The notes below the pieces were generated by a model. That model had not been told where the DNA came from. It saw only the letters and a program-made list of their open reading frames with translations, and ran no database searches. A stretch of 64,000 bases of DNA from JAFAXD01 sp963816775 (GTDB lineage Bacteria; Pseudomonadota; Alphaproteobacteria; Rhizobiales; Xanthobacteraceae). Below are positions 16,965 through 25,646 of the stretch, one piece after another; within the stretch, counting starts at the first letter, position 1; each line of letters begins with the position of its first letter. The DNA lies in assembly GCA_963816775.1 (NCBI GenBank), contig CAWFLX010000065.1, positions 1 to 64,000 on the forward strand. Direction: 5' to 3'. The position numbers were made by a program, and so were the translations under genes.

Positions 16965-18950
16965 ATGCTGCGCGCGGGCTCACGAACCGCAATCCACGCT
17001 TCTGTCTGGGGAATCATCTCAATTCTGGCGATGCTCGCGGCGACACCCGCCGACGCTCGTCGTCACGCCACCGCGCACAAGGGTCACGGCGCACGCGCAC
17101 ACACGTCGCATCACTCGAGCAGAGGCGGCTATTCACCGCCGTACTCCGCGATCGTCGTTGATGCCAATTCCGGCGCAACGTTGCACGAAAGCAGCCCCGA
17201 CGGCCTGCGTCATCCAGCATCGCTGACCAAAATCATGACGCTTTATCTGCTGTTCGAGCAGTTGAGCGCGGGCAAGCTGACGCTCGAATCAAGGATCGAA
17301 GTTTCCGAGCGCGCCGCGTCGCAATCGCCGACAAAGCTCGGCGTCCCGGCTGGCGGCACCATCGCGGTCGAGGATGCCATCAAAGCCATCGTGACACGCT
17401 CCGCCAACGATATCGCCTGCGCAATCGGCGAGAAGATCGGCGGCGATGAGGAAACCTTCGCGCAGATGATGACCAAGAAGGCGCGCGCGATCGGCATGAG
17501 TCAAACGATCTATCGCAACGCATCGGGTCTGCCCAACGACGAGCAGGTGACCACCGCGCGCGATCAAGCCTTGCTTGGACGCGCCATTCAGGAACGCTTC
17601 CCGCGCTACTATCGTTATTTCTCGACGCGGTCCTTCACGTGGCACGGGCACGAGATCGGCAATCACAACCATCTTCTCGGCACCGTCGAAGGGGTCGACG
17701 GGATCAAGACCGGCTTCGTTCACGCCTCCGGCTTCAATCTTGTGACCTCGGTCAGGCGCAACGGTCGGCATCTCGTCGCAGTGGTTATGGGCGGGTCGTC
17801 GGCTGGTTCGCGCGATTCGCGCATGCGCGAATTGATCAGCCAGTACATCAGCAAGGGCAGCCAGCAACGCACGGCCCCGCTCATCGCCGAAGGGGCGCGC
17901 GCCCCGGCCCGCGCGGCAGCCAAAATGGCACCGGCTCCCGATGGTTCGATGGCCAAAACCGCGGACGCTCCGTTCGTGACTGCATCGGCCCCAAGCGCGG
18001 CCGCACATTCCGCACCGGCTGCACAGGCGGCAGCGGTCGCGCAACCACCGGCGGCAGCGGCCGAGGCACAGCAAGCGACGCCGCGGCGCACCGAAGCAAC
18101 GGTCGCGATGGTATCCCCGCTTGTCGGCTCAAGTGACGACATTCGACCGATTCCGGTCAGAACGCTGCGCGTGCGCGCAACAACCATCAAGGCAACGTCG
18201 ATCGGCAGCGAGGCTGAACCGGCGCACGCGGTGGTTCCGGTAACGCCGACCCAGGCGGCCGCGCAGCCCGAGGTGGACGCGGTGACGCCGACACCGTCGG
18301 CACCGCCTCCGGTCGAGGCTCGACCGGCACCGGCGCCTCCCCCCACACCAGACATCGTTTCGGCGCCGGTCGCCGCGCCAGCCATGGAAGCGGCAGCAGC
18401 ACCGCCGCCGACGCCCGCGATCCAAGAGGCCCGTGAGACGAAACCGATCAAGGCAGCGGCGGCCGTCACACCCGCGCCAGTCGCCGCCCCAGCCGTGGCA
18501 GCCGTGGCAGCATCACCGCCGGCGCCCGCGATCCAAGAGGCACGCGAGACAAAACCGATCAAAGCAGCGGCGTCCGTCACCCCTGCACCTACGCCCGCGC
18601 CAATCAAGCCGGCGGTCGTTGCCGATGCGGCCGAGCCCAAGCAGGGTACGTCCGCTGGGGCCGCGGCGGCGCCGGCCCGTGAAGCAACGACCCGGGACGG
18701 CTGGGTCATTCAGGTCGGTGCACTCGAGAGCGTAAGCGCAGCCAAGGAACGCCTCGGTTCGGCCCAATCAAGCGCGGCCAAGATCCTCAAGCAGGCCGAC
18801 CCGTTCACCGAGAAGGTCGTGAAGGGCGATAAGACCCTTTATCGGGCGCGCTTCGCAGGCCTCGACAAAGGCCAGGCCGAAGCCGCCTGCCGCGCCCTCA
18901 AGCGCAGTGACATTCCCTGCATGCTCGTAGCGGCCGCGAACAAGAACTGA
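16965..18950 (+). CDS. D-alanyl-D-alanine carboxypeptidase with C-terminal SPOR domain
   Basis: 661 aa. Signal peptide about 1-31. The penicillin-binding (peptidase S11) catalytic set is complete: SLTK at about 86-89 (nucleophile Ser), SAN at about 145, and KTG in VDGIKTGFVHASG near 247. A very Ala/Pro-rich linker (about 300-590) contains a 37-residue repeat. The C-terminus (GWVIQVGALES...RCALKR-type ending) is a SPOR domain that would target denuded glycan at the division site. It trims pentapeptide stems in the periplasm. GGAGGGGG precedes the ATG. Confidence 0.93.
   Translation: MLRAGSRTAIHASVWGIISILAMLAATPADARRHATAHKGHGARAHTSHHSSRGGYSPPYSAIVVDANSGATLHESSPDGLRHPASLTKIMTLYLLFEQLSAGKLTLESRIEVSERAASQSPTKLGVPAGGTIAVEDAIKAIVTRSANDIACAIGEKIGGDEETFAQMMTKKARAIGMSQTIYRNASGLPNDEQVTTARDQALLGRAIQERFPRYYRYFSTRSFTWHGHEIGNHNHLLGTVEGVDGIKTGFVHASGFNLVTSVRRNGRHLVAVVMGGSSAGSRDSRMRELISQYISKGSQQRTAPLIAEGARAPARAAAKMAPAPDGSMAKTADAPFVTASAPSAAAHSAPAAQAAAVAQPPAAAAEAQQATPRRTEATVAMVSPLVGSSDDIRPIPVRTLRVRATTIKATSIGSEAEPAHAVVPVTPTQAAAQPEVDAVTPTPSAPPPVEARPAPAPPPTPDIVSAPVAAPAMEAAAAPPPTPAIQEARETKPIKAAAAVTPAPVAAPAVAAVAASPPAPAIQEARETKPIKAAASVTPAPTPAPIKPAVVADAAEPKQGTSAGAAAAPAREATTRDGWVIQVGALESVSAAKERLGSAQSSAAKILKQADPFTEKVVKGDKTLYRARFAGLDKGQAEAACRALKRSDIPCMLVAAANKN
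18414..18590 (+). repeat. Imperfect 111-bp tandem repeat inside the carboxypeptidase linker
   Basis: The segment coding PAIQEARETKPIKAAA starts at 18414 and again at 18525, exactly 111 nt (37 codons) apart. The second unit is partial. Synonymous differences between units show it is not an assembly duplicate. It lies in the Ala/Pro-rich linker. Confidence 0.8.
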
Positions 18951-18983
18951 CGCGTCGCTGCAATCTGGCGAAGAAAGACCTGA

Positions 18984-19007
18984 ATGGCCGGGACGAAGCC
19001 CGGCCAT
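18984..19007 (+). terminator. Hairpin after the DD-carboxypeptidase gene
   Basis: A 9-bp perfect stem (ATGGCCGGG with CCCGGCCAT, 6-nt loop) lies 34 nt after the stop codon. It lacks a T-tract, so it may terminate weakly or protect the 3' end. Confidence 0.5.
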
Positions 19008-19195
19008 GAACGCATCCTAAGTCGATGGCGCTCGCGGCGCCTCGCCGTTCGACCACGCCTACTTTAACGCTCTGACCGCTGCGGCACGCCGGTCGCGAGT
19101 TTACGCGCCGTTAACCATACGGCTGCGCCGACAACGCTTTGGTAACCGGGGCCAGTGCATCGTCGCCGAACAGACAACGCAAGTCGCGTGAGACG

Positions 19196-19891
19196 TTAGC
19201 GATGCCGGCGCAAAAGCAAGTCCTTAGCCTCATTGACTCGAGCCGCGAGATACGTCGAGCCCCCCTGGTCGGGGTGCAGTTTCTTCATGAGCGACCGGTG
19301 GGCACGCCCGATCTCATCCGCGGACGCGCCCGGCGCAACGCCAAGGATTTGATAAGCTTCCTCTTCGGTCATTTTGCCGGAGGGCCGCCGGACATCCCGC
19401 GCACGCGCACCATTATCAGCGTCCTGACGCCAGCTGGCATCCCGGCGATCAAGATAAGCTGCGAGTAAGCTGCGGCTCTCCTCGTCGACGTCGGCGAGCA
19501 TCGCAACCACCGTTGGCACGTCAAGCGCGTCAAGCAAAGTCCCGGAGCGCGGCCCGGCAATGATCCGGCCGTGCATTGATCCGGTGTCGTGATCGAGTTC
19601 CATTTCAAGGAACGCCGAACGCACGCGCGAGACCTGGCCGGAACTTCGTTGCGTCCTCCGTGCGAGCCCTTGCCAAGGTCCCCAACCCAGAAGGCCAAAC
19701 CCGGTGATCCCGAGCGGTAGCGCGAATGTCAGATTTCCTCGAAACAGCAGGACTACAGCCCCGACCAGCGCCGCCACCCCGCCGGCCCTGCGGGCGCCCA
19801 GCGCTAATCCCTTCGGATCGGCCTTGGTGAACACACCAAGGCCCCACAACATGAGGATCAACACCACCAGGCCGATCAGGATGGTGATCAT
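19196..19891 (-). CDS. Membrane-anchored J-domain protein
   Basis: 231 aa. Two hydrophobic segments near the N-terminus (MITILIGLVVLILMLWGLGV and a second around 35-70). A soluble middle region contains MHGRIIAGPRSGTLLDAL. The C-terminal J domain (about 172-231) has EEAYQILGVAPGASADEI and the HPD tripeptide in KLHPDQGG. The J domain would stimulate DnaK at the membrane, in an arrangement like TIM14/Pam18. It follows the VWA gene by 3 nt, so they are co-translated. Confidence 0.88.
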   Translation of the reverse strand: MITILIGLVVLILMLWGLGVFTKADPKGLALGARRAGGVAALVGAVVLLFRGNLTFALPLGITGFGLLGWGPWQGLARRTQRSSGQVSRVRSAFLEMELDHDTGSMHGRIIAGPRSGTLLDALDVPTVVAMLADVDEESRSLLAAYLDRRDASWRQDADNGARARDVRRPSGKMTEEEAYQILGVAPGASADEIGRAHRSLMKKLHPDQGGSTYLAARVNEAKDLLLRRHR

Positions 19892-19894
19892 CGC

Positions 19895-20620
19895 CTATCT
19901 CAGTTGCTGCAGAAGCTTGGCCGCACCAGCGCCGTGACGAGCGGAGAGATCGTCGAGCGCTTTCAGGCCGCCCGCAGCGTAAGCCGCGACGGCGCGCAGC
20001 AGCTCGGCGAGTTCGTGAGCCGCGCCCGGGTCGAAGCGACAGTGCGCACCGCCCGTCAGTCTCGCGATCTCGCGGAAAGCATTGGTCGCGATCGGGTCTG
20101 CTCCCTCCTGAAAGACGAACGCCGGAACCGCACGCAGACCGAGTTCGCCGGCCACGGCGCAAAGGTGATCGACGGTTTCTTCCATGGCATCGCCAACGAA
20201 AACGAGTGCCTGCACTTTTTGCCGCTCGTCCTCCCGCCGTGCATGAGCAAGCACCTTGCCGATCTGGGTTACGCCGCCGCGGCACTCGATCGCACCCATC
20301 AAATCGGCAAGCGAGCGTCCGTCAGAGACGAAGCGCGACGCGCGGCATTCGTTCATGCCCCGGTAGTACACGAGCTGAATGTCCAGGCCACCGATCGCAG
20401 CCGCCTCGCGGAACATTTCGGTTTGCAGCTGACACGCGATGTCCCACGTCGGTTGCCGGCTCAACGTCGCATCGAGAGCAAAGATCAGCCGCGCGCGCGT
20501 ACCAGGTGCAGCGCGCGGGGTCGAAGCCGACAGCGAGCGCGCCTTCTGCAGGAACGCGTCGATTTCTGCGCGTCCGGGGGCCGGCGCTGGAGTGTGGTTG
20601 GAATCGCGATCCTTCGCCAT
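19895..20620 (-). CDS. VWA-domain protein
   Basis: 241 aa, no signal peptide. A von Willebrand A fold is suggested by RLIFALDATLSRQPTW (about 43-58), with a MIDAS-like D-x-T-x-S in place of D-x-S-x-S, and by the later ALVFVGDAMEET and FREIARLTGGAHCRF strands. The last 30 residues are helical (AKLLQQL). Function unknown. It is immediately upstream of the J-domain gene on the same strand, which suggests a joint chaperone or assembly role. Confidence 0.78.
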   Translation of the reverse strand: MAKDRDSNHTPAPAPGRAEIDAFLQKARSLSASTPRAAPGTRARLIFALDATLSRQPTWDIACQLQTEMFREAAAIGGLDIQLVYYRGMNECRASRFVSDGRSLADLMGAIECRGGVTQIGKVLAHARREDERQKVQALVFVGDAMEETVDHLCAVAGELGLRAVPAFVFQEGADPIATNAFREIARLTGGAHCRFDPGAAHELAELLRAVAAYAAGGLKALDDLSARHGAGAAKLLQQLR

Positions 20621-20691
20621 TGTTGCAATGATATAGTAACGCGCGCCGCTTCGCGTGGGGGTGCGCTCAATCGCGGCAGGGGATGTCGCTA

Positions 20692-21279
20692 CTAGCGTGC
20701 CCCAACCAGCTCTTCACGCACGGCGGTCAGCACCTCGTCGGCCAGAGCGTCGTCAACGCCGACACACGCGCGCGACAGCGTCAACGCGCCGATGAGCATT
20801 GCAAGCACGGCAATCGCTTGTGCCCGGTCGCCTTCCCCTTCGGATGGAATGATCTTGGCGAAGCTTTCAATGTAGGCTCGCAAGCCGCTCGCGAACTGAG
20901 CCTTGAGCTCGGGTCCATGGCGAGCCGCATCGGTTCCGAGCGTCGCGATCGGACAGCTCGTGCCGGGGGCGTCGCGGGTGGTGCGGGCGAGATAGCGCTC
21001 GACGTAGTGCGCAAAAACCGGGTCGCGGCCGTCGCGACCGGCCTTGGCGGCTTGCCGATCAAGTCGCGCAACGGCTGCGTCGAACGCGGTCTTGAACGCG
21101 GCCGCGGCTAATTCTTCTTTTGACTCAAAGTGGTTGTAAAAGCCACCGTGGGTCAGGCCGGCTGCCTGCATGAGTTCAGCGACCGCAATCCCATCGACGC
21201 CTTTTTCGCGAAATAGCCGTGCCGCAGCCTCAAGCACCCGTTCCCGGTTGGCGGCCGCCGTCTCCTTGGTGATGCGCAT
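20692..21279 (-). CDS. TetR/AcrR family transcriptional regulator
   Basis: 195 aa. The HTH lies at about 10-55 (RERVLEAAARLFREKGVDGI ... LTHGGFYNHFESKEEL). The C-terminal domain contains SCPIATLGTDAARHGPELKAQF, typical of the LmrA/YxaF-like TetR subgroup. It is divergent from an MFS transporter; the 120-nt spacer carries two identical-format palindromes. It probably represses itself and the transporter. Confidence 0.9.
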   Translation of the reverse strand: MRITKETAAANRERVLEAAARLFREKGVDGIAVAELMQAAGLTHGGFYNHFESKEELAAAAFKTAFDAAVARLDRQAAKAGRDGRDPVFAHYVERYLARTTRDAPGTSCPIATLGTDAARHGPELKAQFASGLRAYIESFAKIIPSEGEGDRAQAIAVLAMLIGALTLSRACVGVDDALADEVLTAVREELVGAR

Positions 21280-21307
21280 GGCTGCTTCGCGTGCCCTCTC
21301 TTGACAA

Positions 21308-21325
21308 TGATGACTAATATCATCA
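21308..21325. promoter_or_regulatory. Candidate TetR operator 1 (TGATGA-N6-TCATCA)
   Basis: The inverted repeat TGATGA / TCATCA with a 6-nt spacer lies directly after a consensus-like TTGACA (21301..21306), likely the -35 box of the MFS promoter. An AATAAA at about 18 nt spacing could be the -10 box. Repressor binding here would block that promoter. Confidence 0.65.
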
Positions 21326-21330
21326 ATAAA

Positions 21331-21348
21331 TGATGACGGCCATCATCA
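21331..21348. promoter_or_regulatory. Candidate TetR operator 2 (TGATGA-N6-TCATCA)
   Basis: Same architecture as operator 1, with centres 23 bp apart, about two helical turns. Symmetry extends one base further on each side. The duplication strongly supports cooperative binding by the divergent TetR protein. Confidence 0.68.
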
Positions 21349-21399
21349 TTCGATCGCTGAGTTATACCCGCGCCACGGCTTCGGCAAGAGGAAAACCCG

Positions 21400-22698
21400 A
21401 TGCTCGCAAACGTTCTCGCGCCACGGCTCGCCCGCCTGAACATCTTCTACGGCTGGGTCGTGGTGGCCGTCACGTTCGTGACCATGCTGACGACCGCGGG
21501 CGCCATGGGACTTCCCGGCGCCCTGATCGGGGCTCTCCATGGCGACTTCGGGTGGGACGTCGGCGAAATCTCGAGTGCACTGGCGCTAAGGCTGGCCCTG
21601 TTCGGGCTCATCGGGCCGTTCGCTGCCGCCTTGATTGAGCGTTATGGCGTTCGCAACATCGTGTTGACGGCCGTGTTGCTGATCGTCGTCGGCCTTCTGT
21701 CAGCGCTGGTGATGACCAAGCTCTGGCAGCTGGTGGTGATGTGGGGTGTGGTTGTCGGGGTCGGAACCGGCCTGACCGCCGTCGTGCTGGGCGCGATCGT
21801 GTCTAGTCGCTGGTTCACCAAGCACCGCGGCCTCGTTCTCGGCATGCTGACCGCAAGCGCAGCAACCGGCCAACTCGTGTTCCTGCCACTCGCAGCCTGG
21901 CTGGTGACTCACGTCGGTTGGCGCGCCGCGCTGCTTCCCTCGATCGCGGGACTAGGCCTGGCCGCGGCGCTCGTGGTGCTGTTCATGCGCGACCGGCCTT
22001 CCGACGTCGGCCTCCTGCCGCTTGGGGACACGGTCGCGCCGGTTGCGCCTCCGCCAGCACGTCAGCCGGCGATCGCAAATGCGCTCGGGGCCTTCGTTGA
22101 AGGCTCGCGCTCATCAACCTTCTGGATTTTGGCGGCGACGTTCTTCGTGTGCGGGCTCAGCACTAACGGATTGATTCAGACCCACTTCATCTCGCTGTGC
22201 TCCGATTTTGGGATGCCCGAACTGGAGGCTGCATCGACCCTGGCCATGATGGGTGCGTTTGATTTCGTTGGCACGATCCTGTCGGGCTGGTTGTCGGATC
22301 GCTACGACAACCGTTGGCTCCTGTTCTGGTACTACGGGTTGCGCGGCCTCTCACTGCTGTACCTGCCCTCCTCCACGTTCTCCCTCTATGGACTGAGCCT
22401 GTTTGCCCTGTTCTACGGCCTGGACTGGATTGCGACCGTACCGCCGACTGTCAAACTTGCGGCGAACACCTTCGGGCGCGAAAAAGCGGGTCTGATGTTC
22501 GGATGGATTTTCGCCGCACATCAGATCGGAGCCGCCACCGCGGCATTTGGGGCCGGGTTTACGCGCAGCACGATGGCCACCTACCTGCCGGCGTTCTACG
22601 TGGCGGGTGCGATGTGCCTGGTAGCGGCGCTGATTGCGCTCGCAATCCGCCGTGGCCCAAAAGCCGATCTGCGGCGTCCCGAGCCGGTGCCGGCCTGA
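21400..22698 (+). CDS. MFS transporter
   Basis: 432 aa with about 12 hydrophobic segments. The start NIFYGWVVVAVTFVTMLTTAGAM is typical of the monocarboxylate/oxalate-formate-like MFS branch. A cytoplasmic loop after TM6 contains DRPSDVGLLPLG, and the second half has GWLSDRYDNRWLL, the loop 8-9 version of the MFS signature. Substrate unknown. AGAGGAAA precedes the ATG. It is controlled by the divergent TetR through two operators. Efflux or carboxylate uptake are both possible. Confidence 0.88.
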   Translation: MLANVLAPRLARLNIFYGWVVVAVTFVTMLTTAGAMGLPGALIGALHGDFGWDVGEISSALALRLALFGLIGPFAAALIERYGVRNIVLTAVLLIVVGLLSALVMTKLWQLVVMWGVVVGVGTGLTAVVLGAIVSSRWFTKHRGLVLGMLTASAATGQLVFLPLAAWLVTHVGWRAALLPSIAGLGLAAALVVLFMRDRPSDVGLLPLGDTVAPVAPPPARQPAIANALGAFVEGSRSSTFWILAATFFVCGLSTNGLIQTHFISLCSDFGMPELEAASTLAMMGAFDFVGTILSGWLSDRYDNRWLLFWYYGLRGLSLLYLPSSTFSLYGLSLFALFYGLDWIATVPPTVKLAANTFGREKAGLMFGWIFAAHQIGAATAAFGAGFTRSTMATYLPAFYVAGAMCLVAALIALAIRRGPKADLRRPEPVPA

Positions 22699-22716
22699 GG
22701 GCCCGCGCAGTCTTGC

Positions 22717-23655
22717 CTAACCGACCACGATCTCATGCAGCTCGAGCGGCGTGTCGGCGCTGGCGAGCCACTGCGCCCGCGCTTCCGCCCGTCGTCGTCC
22801 GCGTTCGTCGATCGGCAGCTTGAGCGAAGCAAGCACGGCCTCGACCTCCTGGCGCGCCGTGCGATGCGCCACGCTCGGCCGGGTGCCAAGCGTCTGCTCA
22901 TCGAGGTCATCGAGTGCGCTCAGGCCGCGCGGAAAGAATTCGCGATAGACGATGCGCTCGGCAAACCCGTCGGAGAATCGAAAGCCGAGCCGACCCGCCA
23001 GCTCGTGCAACCCAGCCTCAATCAGACGGCGGTTGCGCGAGCCGAGTATCGACAGGCGGTTGCGCACCACCACCCAGTCGATCACCTTGCCGTCAACTAG
23101 GCGCCGCTGACGACGCGCCTCGCGCACCATCTCCGAATAGTGGCTGGTGCCGGTGACCGCGAAGGTCTGCGGGTCGACCGCAGCCAGGACGTCGAAATCG
23201 ACAAAGCTATCGTTGAGTGGCGTAATCAACGTATCGGCCATCGAATGCGCGAGTCGCGTCAGGTAGGTGTCGGCGCCCGGCGTGTCGATGACCACGAAGT
23301 CGTGGCTGTGTTCGACCGTGGTGACGGCTTGCGCGAAGCTTGAGAACTCCGTCGCCTCGTTTTCATCAACGCGTGCGCCCTCGCCGCGCGAGACCCGGAA
23401 GTGCATCGGCAGCTCAAGGTCGAGCTTGGCGCGTCTGGCCCAGGCCCGCCGGTTTTCGACGTAACGGGTCAGGCTAGACTGTCTGGAATCGAGGTCGATC
23501 GTGGCGACCTTTTGTCCGGCCCGCAGCAGCGCGAGCGCGACATGCATGGCGATCGTGGATTTGCCGGAGCCGCCCTTCTCATTTCCGACCACGACCACGT
23601 GCGCAGAGAATGTCTGCGTATAATCAAGCGGCGGCGCCTCGACTTTAGCCAACAT
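22717..23655 (-). CDS. mipZ: Division-plane positioning ATPase MipZ
   Basis: 312 aa ParA/MinD-type ATPase. The deviant Walker A, GNEKGGSGKSTIA, is at about 25-37, the switch region VIDTPGADTYL is near 122, and the family-specific GKVIDWVVVRNRLS follows. MipZ forms gradients from the ParB-bound poles and blocks FtsZ assembly away from midcell. The start at 23655 has GGAGGGG upstream; a longer ORF start (23721) adds residues without homology. It lies beside panC, a common neighbour in this group. Confidence 0.93.
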   Translation of the reverse strand: MLAKVEAPPLDYTQTFSAHVVVVGNEKGGSGKSTIAMHVALALLRAGQKVATIDLDSRQSSLTRYVENRRAWARRAKLDLELPMHFRVSRGEGARVDENEATEFSSFAQAVTTVEHSHDFVVIDTPGADTYLTRLAHSMADTLITPLNDSFVDFDVLAAVDPQTFAVTGTSHYSEMVREARRQRRLVDGKVIDWVVVRNRLSILGSRNRRLIEAGLHELAGRLGFRFSDGFAERIVYREFFPRGLSALDDLDEQTLGTRPSVAHRTARQEVEAVLASLKLPIDERGRRRAEARAQWLASADTPLELHEIVVG

Positions 23656-23821
23656 GGCCCCTCCGACGACAGAATCTCTTATTCTTGTTCTCTGTCTCTC
23701 GCCGGCCGCCCCGCCGGTCAAGAAATCTAGATCACATTTTTGCTAGTAAACAACGGACACGACGCGACGGCAACAACTCACTGCGATCAACTCGATTTGA
23801 TCGCCTTCAAATAGGTGGACC

Positions 23822-24666
23822 ATGCGCCGGCCGAAGGTGGCCCGTACCCTCAAGGCCCTCGACCGGGCGACCGCTGAGTTCGCGACTGCGAACGTTGCCC
23901 TAGTCCCGACCATGGGAGCGCTGCACGAGGGACATCTCTCGCTGGTGCGGCGCGCCCGCCGGCATGCCCGGCGGGTGATCGTGTCGATCTTTGTTAACCC
24001 GGCACAGTTCGCCCCACACGAAGACCTCGCCACCTACCCGCGAACCTGGGACGCCGACGTTGCGGCGCTCGCGCGCGAAGGGGTCGATCTTGTCTGGGCG
24101 CCGTCGGTCAGCGTCATGTATCCGGACGGCTTTGTGACCCGGGTCACACCTGAAGGACCCGCCAAAGCCGGATTGGAGGATTCGTTCCGGCCACATTTCT
24201 TTGCCGGCGTCGCGACCGTGGTGGCCAAGCTCTTCCTGCAGTGCCGCCCGGACTTCGCGATTTTCGGTGAAAAAGACTTCCAGCAGCTCAAGGTCGTCAC
24301 TCGGCTGGCGCGCGATTTCGACTTACGCCTCAAGGTGATCGGCGCTCCGATCGTGCGCGAGCCGGACGGCCTCGCGATGTCGTCGCGCAACGCCTACCTC
24401 ACGCCTGCCGAACGCGCCGGTCGCGCCTGTGCTGCATCGCACGCTCAAGGATTGCGCCCGACGAATCTCGGCGGGATCGCCAATTGCCGAGAGTCCTGGC
24501 TGATGGTCGCAAGACGATCGCGGCCGCCGGGTTCGCGCTCGACTATCTGGAAGCGCGCCATGCCGATACCCTTGCGCCGGTGCGCGCCCGCGGCGACGAG
24601 CCGATCCGACTGCTGGTCGCGGCGAGGCTCGGCAAAACCCGGCTGATCGACAACCACGGCGTGTGA
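23822..24666 (+). pseudogene. panC: Pantothenate synthetase, disrupted by two frameshifts
   Basis: The first 200 codons are intact: VPTMGALHEGHLSLV with the HxGH ATP site at about 28-42, IFVNPAQFAPHEDLATYPR, GEKDFQQLKVV and SSRNAYLTPAER. The frame is then lost twice. Near 24420 one extra base (in GCCGGTCGC) moves the reading to another frame that codes APVLHRTLKDCARRI. Near 24486-24493 a second extra base moves it again to VLADGRKTIAAAGFALDYLE, ending RLIDNHGV at 24666. Both are +1 insertions. PanC joins pantoate and beta-alanine to make pantothenate, so either a second copy exists or these are sequence errors. Confidence 0.88.
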
Positions 24667-24670
24667 TTAG

Positions 24671-25564
24671 TCATCGGCCACCTGCTTGGATGCGCGTGGG
24701 GTCGGCGGGGAAGAAGCGATCAAGCCAGTTGCGCAGGATGAACCCGACGCGCGGGTCGGCATCGACGAACAGGAAGTGGTTGGCCCCGTCCATCAGGTGT
24801 AGCTCGACCGGCGGCCTGGCCAGCCGCGCCAGGCTGAAGGCCTCTTCGGAGGTGCAGACGCGGTCGCCGGCGCTGTGCAGGATCAGGACCGGCCGCGGGC
24901 TGATCTTTGCGACCACGTCCTCGGGCCGGAACATGAAAAAGGCAGCCGGGGTGTCGGCGGAAAACTCCATCAGCGAATTGTTGGATCGCAGGTTGACTTG
25001 CAGGTGCTTCGGCATCTCGAAAATGTCGAAGCGGTGGACCTTGCCGGCTTCTCCGCCTTGCTGGCGCTGGCGCGTCCCGTCCTCCATCAGCCGCAGAAAG
25101 CGCTCCCAGGATTCCGGCGTGTGCATCCCTCGGATCGTACGCTCGCCGTTTGCCACGGCGTTCTCGGCGATGACGGCCGCCACCCGCGGATCGGTCGCGG
25201 CGGCGTAAACGGCGACCCCGGCGCCCAGGCTCGAACCGGCGAGCGCGATGCGTTCCGGGTCAACCTCCGGTCGGCTCGCCATGTAGGAGAGCGCGTGGTG
25301 GGCGTCGGCGACTTCCTCTATCGGAATGACACGCCCGCGTTCGCCGCCGCTATCGCCGCAGCCACGGAAGTCGAACCGCAGCGCAACATAGCCCCAGGCC
25401 TCGAGTTGGCCGCAAACCCAAGCCGGGCCGCCGTTCCGATTGGCGCCAAAGCCGTGCATCATGATGACGGCCGGGCGGCGCTCACCTGGCCGCATGCCAT
25501 CCGGCACATGCACAACGCCCTTGAGCTGGTGCCCGTCCGATGAAAAGGCGACGTCTTGCTGCAC
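24671..25564 (-). CDS. Alpha/beta hydrolase (dienelactone-hydrolase-like)
   Basis: 297 aa from a GTG start preceded by GGGAGGG; an ATG 108 nt upstream lies in frame, but its extra residues look non-homologous. The oxyanion-hole strand is VIMMHGFGANRNG, followed by RFDFRGCGDSGG. The nucleophile elbow is LAGSSLGAG (Ser about 115), the acid is in LHSAGDRVC and the His in DGANHFLF. Serine esterase/peptidase of unknown substrate. It converges on panC with a 4-nt gap and is divergent from the binding-protein gene. Confidence 0.85.
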   Translation of the reverse strand: MQQDVAFSSDGHQLKGVVHVPDGMRPGERRPAVIMMHGFGANRNGGPAWVCGQLEAWGYVALRFDFRGCGDSGGERGRVIPIEEVADAHHALSYMASRPEVDPERIALAGSSLGAGVAVYAAATDPRVAAVIAENAVANGERTIRGMHTPESWERFLRLMEDGTRQRQQGGEAGKVHRFDIFEMPKHLQVNLRSNNSLMEFSADTPAAFFMFRPEDVVAKISPRPVLILHSAGDRVCTSEEAFSLARLARPPVELHLMDGANHFLFVDADPRVGFILRNWLDRFFPADPTRIQAGGR

Positions 25565-25646
25565 GTTGCTTTCCCTCCCTGGCACCGGACGGAGCTTGAA
25601 ATATACTTCGGGCAAATTTCGCCAAACAACAACGGGGGAATGTCCA

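Noticed and set aside
18414..18590. CRISPR-like repeat
   Set aside because: In-frame coding repeat with only two units and Ala/Pro-rich spacer.
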